DNA of 27,303 nt. It comes from a virus. Made by a program: the position numbers and the translations under genes. Position 1 is the first letter of the stretch; every line of letters starts with the position of its first letter. The stretch covers positions 1 through 27,303 of the IMG/VR virus record IMGVR_UViG_3300037091_000337. The stretch is one strand, 5' to 3'. Shown here piece after piece: positions 6,056 through 14,504 of this stretch. Below the pieces are notes generated by a model that saw only the letters and a program-made list of their open reading frames with translations, was not told where the DNA came from and did not search any database.

Positions 6056-6312
6056 TGCCTCTTTCGCCGGTTGAACAGCACCAGCAGTTAATGGAAAATG
6101 CGCGTTTACATCATGCGAGTTTAACTTCAGAGGTAAATGAAAGCGGCAAAGGCTTTGATGATCTTGCCGACGGGGATGAATTAAAACAAAAACGGCTTGC
6201 CTTGCATAAGGCGATGGTTGCATTGCCCGCGCACGAAAAGCGCGTTGTAGGGAATAAAACAGCGAGTAAACGCATTAAAGGCGCAACGATAGAAACCGAT
6301 AGCGTGGGGTAA
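6055..6312 (+). CDS. Hypothetical protein, 85 aa
   Basis: It starts in the stop codon of the terminase small subunit (TAATG), with AAGGAG eight bases upstream, so translation is well supported. The product is hydrophilic, begins MPLSPVEQHQQLMENARLHH and is predicted to be mostly helical, with a Lys/Arg-rich C-terminal half (KRVVGNKTASKRIKG). No domain or family is recognised. It lies between DNA packaging and ejection genes; a packaging accessory role is possible but not shown. Confidence 0.7.
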   Translation: MPLSPVEQHQQLMENARLHHASLTSEVNESGKGFDDLADGDELKQKRLALHKAMVALPAHEKRVVGNKTASKRIKGATIETDSVG

Positions 6313-6318
6313 AAGATC

Positions 6319-7113
6319 ATGAGTTTAGGTGCATGGATTAACGACACGTTTGGTGGTGGTGCTGAGCAAAAGGCGGCGGCCGCGCAGGTTGCTCAAGGGC
6401 AAAACGCGCTTAATCTTAATCAAACGCAATATGGCGCAGCGCAGGGATATCAGCAGCCGATTGCTGATATCGGCAATCGAAACTTAAACGCGCTTGATCA
6501 GAATGTTAATTCCGGCGCATATCAACAGCCGCAAAGCAATTTTCAAACTCAGCCATTTAATTATCAGCAATCCCCAGGTTATGGTTTTCAGCTGCAACAG
6601 GGTTTGGGTGCTGTACAAAACAGCGCGGCAGCGCAAGGGCAGGGCTTGTCGGGTGCAACGCTGAAAGCCTTGCAGCGATATGGGACTGGTTTGGCTGCGC
6701 AAGATGTCAACCAGCAGTATCAAAATTATTTGCAGGGCAATCAACAGAATGCCGGTATTTATCAGCAGAATTACAGTAATAATTTAGCCAATATGACCAA
6801 TCAGTATAATCGGCAATCTGGGCTTGCGAATCTTGGCGTGAGTGCAAATAATAATTTATCTAACTTGGCAACAGGTTTTGGAAATACTCAGGGTGATATT
6901 TATGGACAAATAGGCAACGCGCAAGCTGGCGGCATTATGGGCCAAGCAAATGCAACACGCAATACTATCGGCAATCTGGCTAAAGGCGCGGTAAACCTGG
7001 CGACTATGGCAATTAATCCGGCTACGGGTGTTGCTGCTAATTTGGGCGGGGATTTGGGCGGGCACAATAATGATTATTTCAATCAGACACGGTCGCCATA
7101 TTATAATCAGTGA
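6319..7113 (+). CDS. DNA ejection (injection) protein, P22 gp7-like, 264 aa
   Basis: A Gln/Asn/Ala/Gly-rich, low-complexity protein with the hallmark segment of the gp7-like DNA-transfer family: PGYGFQLQQGLGAVQNSAAA followed by a GLSGATLKALQRYGTGLA-type helix (~residues 85-125) and QYQNYL. In P22, gp7 is packaged in the virion and ejected with gp16 and gp20 to help carry DNA across the cell envelope. The N-terminus (MSLGAWINDTFGGG) and Gly/Ala-rich C-terminal helix near 215-240 fit a membrane-active ejection protein. It is followed by two more large Ala/Gln-rich proteins in the same operon, matching a three-protein ejection set. Confidence 0.8.
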   Translation: MSLGAWINDTFGGGAEQKAAAAQVAQGQNALNLNQTQYGAAQGYQQPIADIGNRNLNALDQNVNSGAYQQPQSNFQTQPFNYQQSPGYGFQLQQGLGAVQNSAAAQGQGLSGATLKALQRYGTGLAAQDVNQQYQNYLQGNQQNAGIYQQNYSNNLANMTNQYNRQSGLANLGVSANNNLSNLATGFGNTQGDIYGQIGNAQAGGIMGQANATRNTIGNLAKGAVNLATMAINPATGVAANLGGDLGGHNNDYFNQTRSPYYNQ

Positions 7114-7122
7114 GGTTTACTA

Positions 7123-8442
7123 ATGGCATTTTCTCTTAATGCTTCAATTCCGATGTCTGGCGTTCCGGCGATTCCGGACATTGCCGATACGATGGGCCAG
7201 GCGGTTAATCTGGCTAATGCATTTGATGCAAGACGCCAAAATCAAGCGGCTATTGGCCGTCAGCAGCAGGTGCGCAATGTGTTTGCAAATTCTCCTACGG
7301 GTCAACCTGATTATCAAAAAGTCGCGGCTATCGATCCGGAAATGGCGATGAAAATGCAGGATTTGGCTGCGCAAGCCGCTCAACGTCAAGCGGAATCACA
7401 ACGCTGGATGGCACAGAGCAGAATGAATGATGAAAAAGTACAGATGTCCCAGCAGCAACTTGCGGTCGAACATCATGCGGCACAACTTGCGCATGGTTTG
7501 GGTTTTCTTAGCCCGATGTTACAAGATATAAACACTCCGGGTTACGCGACAAATCCTATTGCAAAACAGTACGTACATGACCAATGGCAAAAGAATGCGC
7601 CTGCATTATCCAAAGAGGGCGGGCTAAGCGAATTTGCTGATATTAATCCGGACAGTCCCGATTTTGAAAAACAGGTAAATGACGTTTACAATCGGTTGAA
7701 CACCGAAAACAATAATTTGGGGCAGCATTTTACAGCGTATACCAAGGCGCAAACGGATTTACAGGCTTTGGGAATAAAAGGCGCTCAAGAAACTGCTTTA
7801 CAGAATCAGAAAAATGCCGGTGCTCTTGCAGCCGCGCATGTTAAAAATCAGAAACCGGTTGCAACCCCTGGTGCGGGCGGACAAGACAAAGAACAAAATT
7901 TACTTTATCAACAGGGTTTGTCGCAGATAACAAGTTTGCGTGGGGATCGGTCTTTGCAGGCGGTTGAAGCTCAGCGCGACGGTGCGATTGATGCAATGAA
8001 AACTATACAACGGGCGGAAAAAAGCGGTCAACCCATGAATAGTTTTGATATGATTAACGTGCTGTCAAAAATAAATGAAGGAAAAGGCGAAGGTAAAATA
8101 CCGCAAACTTTAGCAGGCAATGTCGGCAAGGCTTTTCAGCTTGTTACTGGTCAACCGGCTCCGTCGACTACGATTGGCATACAAAATGCGTTAAAAGCAT
8201 TGGTTACACAGATTGGATCGGATGCGGATCAAAAACATGCGGCATACATGGCGCCGCATCTGGCCTTTAATCCTGGATTGACCCCAGAGAATCAGGCTAG
8301 ATTGTCGGGTTTGGCGCGCGGTTTAAATTATGCGCAGGCAACGGCGCCGGCTTTAAAAACAGCAACCCCCGAAGAAGCCGCAAAGTTACCGTCTGGAACT
8401 CATTTTTTGACAACAGATGGGATAGAGCATGTCCGCAAATGA
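7123..8442 (+). CDS. Putative DNA ejection protein (P22 gp20-like position), 439 aa
   Basis: The start has a GAGG site. The protein is Ala/Gln-rich; residues ~20-130 form a long helical, probably coiled-coil stretch (AQAAQRQAESQRWMAQSRM, QMSQQQLAVEHHAAQ), the middle is polar, and residues ~290-400 are again helical. No enzymatic motif is seen. Composition, length and position right after the gp7-like gene fit the second ejection protein (P22 gp20 is of similar size). Its last 14 bases overlap the next gene in another frame. The assignment rests on context and composition, not clear homology. Confidence 0.6.
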   Translation: MAFSLNASIPMSGVPAIPDIADTMGQAVNLANAFDARRQNQAAIGRQQQVRNVFANSPTGQPDYQKVAAIDPEMAMKMQDLAAQAAQRQAESQRWMAQSRMNDEKVQMSQQQLAVEHHAAQLAHGLGFLSPMLQDINTPGYATNPIAKQYVHDQWQKNAPALSKEGGLSEFADINPDSPDFEKQVNDVYNRLNTENNNLGQHFTAYTKAQTDLQALGIKGAQETALQNQKNAGALAAAHVKNQKPVATPGAGGQDKEQNLLYQQGLSQITSLRGDRSLQAVEAQRDGAIDAMKTIQRAEKSGQPMNSFDMINVLSKINEGKGEGKIPQTLAGNVGKAFQLVTGQPAPSTTIGIQNALKALVTQIGSDADQKHAAYMAPHLAFNPGLTPENQARLSGLARGLNYAQATAPALKTATPEEAAKLPSGTHFLTTDGIEHVRK

Positions 8443-9883
8443 TGATTATTCGGGTATTTCTGTTCCAGTAGGATCCTCTGTCAAGGACGATTATTCAGGA
8501 ATTTCTACTCCAGTTGATTCTCCTGCGCATGCTTACGATAATTCCGTCGAGAGCGCGGCCCCTTTACATGGTTTAGCCGTATCTGCATTAAATGTAGCTA
8601 AAAACTTTGGTAAAGGTGTGTTAAATTTTGGTCAGGGATTAGCTGCTGGCGCCGGTAGTGCTTTGGCAATGACACCAGCACCACAAGCATTCCCTAAAAG
8701 TTGGCAACTACCTGGTGCAGAGACAATACAACCAAATTTACAACCGCAACAACAGGAAGCCAGCCAAACCATAGCCAATATGGCACCTAAAACGGGCGCG
8801 GGACATGTAGGGTTGATTACAGGTCAAATTTTGACTCCGACTACACCTTTAGATATTGCTGGTCTTGGAGAAACGTTAAAGGCTTTTAAATTAGGTGCTG
8901 CGACTATTAAAGATATACCTAAAATAATTGGCCGTGGTGTTGTGCAGGCGGCAGAGGAACAAACGGCTATGCCTGCAAATGTATTAAAAATGGCTGGGAC
9001 ACCAACAAGATTAGCACAATTGCAGGCGGTTAAAGGTAAGACATATCAAATTGGACAATCATTGGTTGATAATATATATAATCCGTGGGATAAAATTCCA
9101 GAAGCGCAAAATATAAAAGAGATAGCGCAAAAAATACCGTCTGTTTCTTCTTCTGCATTACAAAAAACTTTAACGAGTCATATAATTGAAAATCCGGTAG
9201 CCGAATTAAAGCCAGTAAACGATAAAATAATTCAAAAAATGAACGAAATTGGTAGTATTGCCAAACAAAATTCAAATGGGGAACTTACTGCCCCCGATTT
9301 GATAAATATTCGTCAACAGTTGGATAAAGTAATTGATAACGGTTTCGGGCAGGAAGCAAACTCATATATAACCGCTCTCAAAGATACCCGGCATACCATA
9401 AAAGACATGTTGCTTCAATCGGCAAATGAAAGCGGTATTCCTGAATACGCGGATCAGATGAAGTCTTTTGCCAACAAACTAGATTTGGTTGACAAACTTA
9501 AATCCAAACTTGGCGCAAATGTCAAGCAAGGTGAAGACCATGCCGAAGGTTTTATCAGTAATCTTTTTGGGAAAAATCGTACAAACACACAAGAAACATT
9601 AAAGGATTTCGATCAGGCATTTGGAACTGATTATTACAACCAGGCCAATGCGGCGCATCTTGCGGATTACCTTAATCCTGAAGGTAAATTACCAATTTTT
9701 ACAAAATGGCCGACAGGTAGAAGCGGTATGCTGGGGAAAATGGGCGCATTTACTATTGGTAGTCCGCGTGTAATGAGTTGGGCTTTAAATAATCCTGTTA
9801 AAGCTTCCATTGCGGCCACAATACCAGCCGCTGCCGCTGCATATAGCGGGATTAATACAATCGCCAATATGGGAGGAAAGTAA
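8429..9883 (+). CDS. Putative DNA ejection protein (third of the set), 484 aa
   Basis: It overlaps the previous gene by 14 bases. The N-terminus carries a 15-residue direct repeat, DDYSGIS at residues 5-11 and 20-26 each followed by a Pro-Val pair. A Gly/Ala-rich amphipathic segment (~50-80, FGKGVLNFGQGLAAGAGSAL) and a hydrophobic Ala-rich C-terminal segment (SIAATIPAAAAAYSG, ~460-475) could contact membranes; between them is a long helical region. Size and position match the P22 gp16-type ejection protein; no lytic transglycosylase motif is visible. A structural or ejection role is likely, the exact one uncertain. Confidence 0.55.
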   Translation: MSANDDYSGISVPVGSSVKDDYSGISTPVDSPAHAYDNSVESAAPLHGLAVSALNVAKNFGKGVLNFGQGLAAGAGSALAMTPAPQAFPKSWQLPGAETIQPNLQPQQQEASQTIANMAPKTGAGHVGLITGQILTPTTPLDIAGLGETLKAFKLGAATIKDIPKIIGRGVVQAAEEQTAMPANVLKMAGTPTRLAQLQAVKGKTYQIGQSLVDNIYNPWDKIPEAQNIKEIAQKIPSVSSSALQKTLTSHIIENPVAELKPVNDKIIQKMNEIGSIAKQNSNGELTAPDLINIRQQLDKVIDNGFGQEANSYITALKDTRHTIKDMLLQSANESGIPEYADQMKSFANKLDLVDKLKSKLGANVKQGEDHAEGFISNLFGKNRTNTQETLKDFDQAFGTDYYNQANAAHLADYLNPEGKLPIFTKWPTGRSGMLGKMGAFTIGSPRVMSWALNNPVKASIAATIPAAAAAYSGINTIANMGGK

Positions 9884-9885
9884 TC

Positions 9886-10035
9886 ATGCCTTTTAAAAGC
9901 CAGGCCCAACGCGGTTTTATGTATGCCAATCATCCCGCTATTGCCAAAGAATTTGAGGCGGCTACGCCTAAAGGCAAGAAGTTGCCATATCACGTTAAGA
10001 AAAAGAAAACTATCGCAAATATGATGAAGGATTAA
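9886..10035 (+). CDS. Conserved 49-aa phage protein (SQAQRGFMYANHP family)
   Basis: A short gene starting at ATG 9886 with GGGAGG upstream, reading MPFKSQAQRGFMYANHPAIA then a KEFEAATPKGKKLP segment and a basic tail. This compact sequence type, with SQAQRxFMYAxxP and TPKGKKLP, recurs in many tailed phages near structural genes, and I recognise it as a conserved family of unknown function. It is basic and likely helical, so nucleic-acid or virion association is possible. It is only five bases from the tailspike ATG. Confidence 0.8.
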   Translation: MPFKSQAQRGFMYANHPAIAKEFEAATPKGKKLPYHVKKKKTIANMMKD

Positions 10036-10039
10036 TTTT

Positions 10040-12982
10040 ATGACAACATCAATTTTAGGTTACTACGGCCCGGATCCGAAATGGCAAGTATTCTCGGATA
10101 ACGGTTTGCCGGGAGCAGGATATAAACTCTGGGCTTTTGCTGCCGGTACGACAAGCCCGCTAGATACCTATAGCGATCCATTTTGTCAGACTGCTAATGC
10201 CAATCCGGTCGTATTCGATGCAGCAGGCCGCGCGACAATCGTTTTTAAATTAGGAGTAGCGTATAAGATCGTATTGACATATGCGGACGGGGAGATTGAT
10301 TCCGGTACCGGTTTGCCTACGCTTGGTAGTACGATTTGGTCAATAGATAATTATGGGTCAATCAGCAGCGCATTTTGTACCGTAGCGTCAATAGCGGATT
10401 TAAAAGCACTTAATAGCGCAGCGTTTGACTTTGTTTCCGTGCTTGGCTATTATGTTGCGGGAGATCAAGGTGGTGGCTTGTTTTATTGGAATGGTTCCAG
10501 CAGCGTAACGCAAGATACCGGCATGGTTTTTTACGGTGCCGATAATTCATCGGGTGCAAATAACGGGCGCTATATTCGTATGATTACGCCCGGAGCAGAA
10601 GTAAATGTACGCTGGTTTGGCGCTAAGGGCGATAACAGCAACAATGATACAACCGCGCTTGCGGCCGCAGACACTTATGCGCAGGCGCAAGGCGCCAAAC
10701 CGGCATTATATTTACCTAACGGCGCATTTAAAATAAGCAGCGATCCCGGTTTAGTTTCGCTTGTGCATCTCGCGGGCGGGGCATCGCTAGTCTGTGCCGC
10801 GCTCACGCCTGCGATTAAACCGATTATTGATGATTTAGGTTACCATTTTAGTTGTACAACAAACATTGTTTTCCCGGCTAGTCAAATTGTTCACGCTGAG
10901 TGGTTTTCCAGCGTTGCGCTCGGCGGCGGATCAAATGATGATACCGCTGCTTTTCAAAAGGCGCTTTTGTCAATCGCAGCCAATGGTGGAGTATTAGAGG
11001 TTGCAGGCGCATCAGTTTATTATAAGATAACAGGAACTTTACCGCTTGCGAGCAACTTAACAATTCGCGGGCTAGGCAATCAATCATGTTTTAAATTTGC
11101 TTCAGGAATTTCAACTACCATTCCCATGTTTTTGGGTGCCGCTACTGCGGTTTTAACCAATGTAGCAATTAGAAAAATACAGTTGGATGGTAACGCGACT
11201 GGTCAAATAAGCACGCATACGCCGAACGCCATTACCGGTAATTTTAGCAATTCGGTTATAGAGGACTGTTTGATGCAGAACTTTTTTGGGACTGCTATTT
11301 CTTTGGGAATAGCAGCGTATCCTTGCACAAATATGAAAGTTAAAGGAAACCTATTTTATCAGAATGGACAAAATCATACCGACGAATCAGGTCTTCTTGC
11401 TGGTAGTATTAAAATAGTCAATGGTTCTTATATCGATATTATAGATAACCATATTGAAGATTTTAATTCATACGGTGCCTATGGAATTTGTATTTATTGT
11501 ACAGCGACATATTCTGCCTTGACTAATATTAACATTAAACGCAATGAACTTATTGGTTGTAATATTCAACACTTTCCGTATGGTGCATTATATGCTGGGG
11601 AAGTGGTAGTTGCGGATAATAAAGTAGATTTAAGCAGTGTTTACGGATATAGTACACCAGACTGTATTATGTTTGAATATGGAAACGGCCATGTGCGAAT
11701 ATCTAACAATACGCTTTATCCGAACTTAGTTTCCGCTGGTATTCATGTTATGCCGGTTGGTTCGACTGCTCCGGCTATTCCTTTACGATATGAGATAGAT
11801 AACAATAGCATTTTCACCACGGCCACATTGTCAACCGAAGCTGATGTAAATGGTTCAACCCATTCAGGAATTAGCATTGAATCAGCCCAACATTATACCG
11901 CGTATGTCCACGATAATAATATTGTGATGCAAAATGACGATACGACTGTTCCCGGACTAGTCACCGGCTCTTATGGCATTTGTGAAGATGGGTCTGCTTG
12001 GGGTTCTGCTACTGGGACTGTTAAATATGGTACAAACACAATTTCCGGATGGGCTGTATCGATATACAATGCTCATTCAACCAGTACTTTGGTTTTGCCG
12101 CAGACCGTTTCGATTATTGGCGATTTGCATATCTCCGGTTTAATATACGGTACGCTGGGCTTAACTGGTTTTATAAATGGTTTACAAATGAGCGTTATGA
12201 CCACGGCTATAAGCGTTTCTTCAGGTTGTGCAATGGACTCAACAGGTGCACAAATAATAAAACTGGCGTCTATGTTTAATAAAAACATAGTGAATAGTGG
12301 CCGGACGGCTTTTCAGGCGTGGACGCTAGGATCAGGCGGTGGCGGGGTTCCCGCTACAGTTAGTTTTAGTACAGGATGGAAAAATATATTTATTATTATG
12401 GATTCCGCTGGAACGGTGGACATTGGCCTTGATGATGCCGTAAATCTTGATGCAAATAAATTATTAGCGTATGCCGGAACAATAACCGGCACAACATGGA
12501 TTTATTATAGGCGCATAGGTTCCGTTTATATTAGTGGGACATCAGGATCGTATCAAGTCCGGCCTTTCAGACAATTCGGTGATTTTTTTAGTTATGATAG
12601 CGATATTTGGGCGAATGATTATACTGGTGCCAGCGATATAACCGCCGGGGCGGCAATATCGTTGCTTTATGTGCCATTATACATAGTTACTAAAGCTAAA
12701 ATAAATGTCCGGTTAGAAAATAACAATACAAGCAATAGTGCCTCAAACTTACTCATAACAAATTATAATGATACTAGTTCGACGCCGGGATATTTTCCAT
12801 TGTCAATGGGAAGGCCAACGGTAGATGCGGCTAGTTATCTTGCTAGTGCTTTTATTATGGATATCGATACGGTCGTTAGCGGAAGCTCTGTATTGATATA
12901 CGCTAAAACCGGGCATTCGGCGGATAGGGTATCTATTGCCGCCATTGGATACGCTGATTATCGTGGCAAAGACGGATTTTAA
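10040..12982 (+). CDS. Tailspike / tail fibre protein with pectate-lyase-like beta-helix, 980 aa
   Basis: The host-recognition protein. Residues ~1-105 are a virion-anchoring head domain common to podovirus spikes (QVFSDNGLPGAGYKLWAFAAGTT, NPVVFDAAGRA). Two successive beta-helix entry motifs follow: NVRWFGAKGDNSNNDTTAL (~189-207) and HAEWFSSVALGGGSNDDTAAF (~285-305), the second opening a long right-handed parallel beta-helix to about residue 650 with Asn-ladder turns such as YIDIIDNHIED and VRISNNTLYP. The C-terminal ~250 residues (WIYYRRIGSVYI, FRQFGDFFSYD) resemble a fibre end domain used by other phages. It probably binds and may cleave surface polysaccharide; catalytic residues cannot be assigned by eye. 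It lies between ejection and TerL genes instead of at the end of the late operon. Confidence 0.85.
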   Translation: MTTSILGYYGPDPKWQVFSDNGLPGAGYKLWAFAAGTTSPLDTYSDPFCQTANANPVVFDAAGRATIVFKLGVAYKIVLTYADGEIDSGTGLPTLGSTIWSIDNYGSISSAFCTVASIADLKALNSAAFDFVSVLGYYVAGDQGGGLFYWNGSSSVTQDTGMVFYGADNSSGANNGRYIRMITPGAEVNVRWFGAKGDNSNNDTTALAAADTYAQAQGAKPALYLPNGAFKISSDPGLVSLVHLAGGASLVCAALTPAIKPIIDDLGYHFSCTTNIVFPASQIVHAEWFSSVALGGGSNDDTAAFQKALLSIAANGGVLEVAGASVYYKITGTLPLASNLTIRGLGNQSCFKFASGISTTIPMFLGAATAVLTNVAIRKIQLDGNATGQISTHTPNAITGNFSNSVIEDCLMQNFFGTAISLGIAAYPCTNMKVKGNLFYQNGQNHTDESGLLAGSIKIVNGSYIDIIDNHIEDFNSYGAYGICIYCTATYSALTNINIKRNELIGCNIQHFPYGALYAGEVVVADNKVDLSSVYGYSTPDCIMFEYGNGHVRISNNTLYPNLVSAGIHVMPVGSTAPAIPLRYEIDNNSIFTTATLSTEADVNGSTHSGISIESAQHYTAYVHDNNIVMQNDDTTVPGLVTGSYGICEDGSAWGSATGTVKYGTNTISGWAVSIYNAHSTSTLVLPQTVSIIGDLHISGLIYGTLGLTGFINGLQMSVMTTAISVSSGCAMDSTGAQIIKLASMFNKNIVNSGRTAFQAWTLGSGGGGVPATVSFSTGWKNIFIIMDSAGTVDIGLDDAVNLDANKLLAYAGTITGTTWIYYRRIGSVYISGTSGSYQVRPFRQFGDFFSYDSDIWANDYTGASDITAGAAISLLYVPLYIVTKAKINVRLENNNTSNSASNLLITNYNDTSSTPGYFPLSMGRPTVDAASYLASAFIMDIDTVVSGSSVLIYAKTGHSADRVSIAAIGYADYRGKDGF

Positions 12983-12986
12983 TATT

Positions 12987-14501
12987 ATGCTAAAAAACAC
13001 GAAACCAAAGCCTAAAATTCAAATTCCCATTCATGGGGATTTTAAATTTTTATTTGATCATAGCAGGGTCTGGCGGTATCGTGTTTGCCCCGGCGGCCGT
13101 GGCCGTGGAGCAAGCTGGAATTATATACGCGCGTTATTATTGATTGCTTATAATCCGGTAAAATTATGGTATGGACAAAAAAAAGTCCGTATTCTTTGCA
13201 CGCGCGAAATTCAACGGTCTATACGAGAGTCAACCTGGCGCCTGTTAAAAGAGCAAATTGAAATGTGCGGACTTTATCCGTTTTTCGATGTTACCGACGT
13301 TAGCATTAAATGTAAACATAATGGAAGTGAGTTCATTTTTGAAGGACTGTTAAGAAATATTAATAAAATAAAATCATATTCCAGTATTGACATTTGCGAT
13401 GTAGAAGAAGGCGAAAACATATCAGAGGAATCGTGGATAGATTTAATTCCGACGATAAGAAACGAATATAAGGATCAACCTAAAATAAACGGAGAATATC
13501 CCGGTTCTGAAATTTGGGTACGTTATAATCCTAAATACGAAGACGACGCCACGCATCAGCGTTTTGCCGTACATGCTCCTGATAATGCTATAGTTAAATT
13601 TTTAAGTTGGAAAGATAACCCAGACTTTCCGGAAGTGCTTAAAAAGGAACGGGAACAGGATTATGCGTATCGCCCCGCTATTGCTAAAAATATATGGGAA
13701 GGGCAATGTCTGGGAACAGGTCGCAAAGTCTGGCCGGAATTCAGCGAGAAATTGCATGTAAAACAAATTGATTGGGATATTATCCGCGATCAGGGCAATT
13801 GTTATATGACGATGGATCCGGCGATGCATTATTACCCAGCATGCCTTTGGATAGCAGTATTGCCTAAAATTGGTATCAAAGGTACGTTTAAATATGTTTA
13901 CAACGAGTGGCCGACGCTTAATGATATGGGGGAAGAATTTTATAAAGCCCGCAAAGACACACTTTATGCGGGAACATTAAACGATATGGCGCGCGCTTTT
14001 AGCGTTAAGGATGGTTTTGTAGAACATCAACTAAATATTAAGGCGCGGTTTATTGATACACGTTTTGCCAAAGGAACGGGCAGCGGGTCATATTTTAGTG
14101 GTTCGACCGACGGGCTTGTGTCTGAATTTGCAAAACGCGAAAATGGCGGTTTGATATTTCAGTGTCCAAATGTAAAAGCTATTGACAGTCAGCGGATGCT
14201 TATTATTCAAGATTTGCAGATTAATACTTTGCAGGATGTCGGGCCGATGAATGAACCTAGTTTGTTTGTTGCGCCGTGGTGTCATAATCTGATAACCAGT
14301 TTAACTAATCATCGTTTGATTGACGGAAGCGAAGAAGAAGACCCGAAATATAAGGATTTTTCGGATTCTTTACGGATCGGATACGCAGGACTTGGCGGAT
14401 ATATATATCGTGATCCGCGTCCCGAAACACCTGAAATTACTCCAAGTTTCGTTACAGCTGGTTATTCCGGTGGTAGTAACGGCAGTACATGGGCGGCCTA
14501 A
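12987..14501 (+). CDS. Terminase large subunit (PBSX/P22-type), 504 aa
   Basis: The packaging motor. Numbered from ATG 12987, the ATPase has a deviant Walker A, GGRGRGAS (36-43), a Walker B region IDICDVEEGENIS (134-146) followed by ESWIDLIPTIR, and the coupling motif SEIWVRYNP (174-182). The RNase H-like nuclease domain shows Asp277 (YMTMDPA), Asp357 (RFIDTRFAKG) and Asp460 (KDFSDSLRIGY), a plausible metal-binding triad for cutting concatemers. Length is typical. Upstream in-frame codons to 12936 lie inside the tailspike gene and are less likely to be used. The Walker A lysine position is Ala. It precedes the portal gene by three bases, the usual TerL-portal order. Confidence 0.88.
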   Translation: MLKNTKPKPKIQIPIHGDFKFLFDHSRVWRYRVCPGGRGRGASWNYIRALLLIAYNPVKLWYGQKKVRILCTREIQRSIRESTWRLLKEQIEMCGLYPFFDVTDVSIKCKHNGSEFIFEGLLRNINKIKSYSSIDICDVEEGENISEESWIDLIPTIRNEYKDQPKINGEYPGSEIWVRYNPKYEDDATHQRFAVHAPDNAIVKFLSWKDNPDFPEVLKKEREQDYAYRPAIAKNIWEGQCLGTGRKVWPEFSEKLHVKQIDWDIIRDQGNCYMTMDPAMHYYPACLWIAVLPKIGIKGTFKYVYNEWPTLNDMGEEFYKARKDTLYAGTLNDMARAFSVKDGFVEHQLNIKARFIDTRFAKGTGSGSYFSGSTDGLVSEFAKRENGGLIFQCPNVKAIDSQRMLIIQDLQINTLQDVGPMNEPSLFVAPWCHNLITSLTNHRLIDGSEEEDPKYKDFSDSLRIGYAGLGGYIYRDPRPETPEITPSFVTAGYSGGSNGSTWAA

Positions 14502-14504
14502 ATT

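Noticed and set aside
12936-12986. Upstream start for the terminase large subunit
   Set aside because: The extra 17 codons lie in the end of the tailspike gene; the ATG at 12987, just after the tailspike stop, follows the spacing seen at other late genes.
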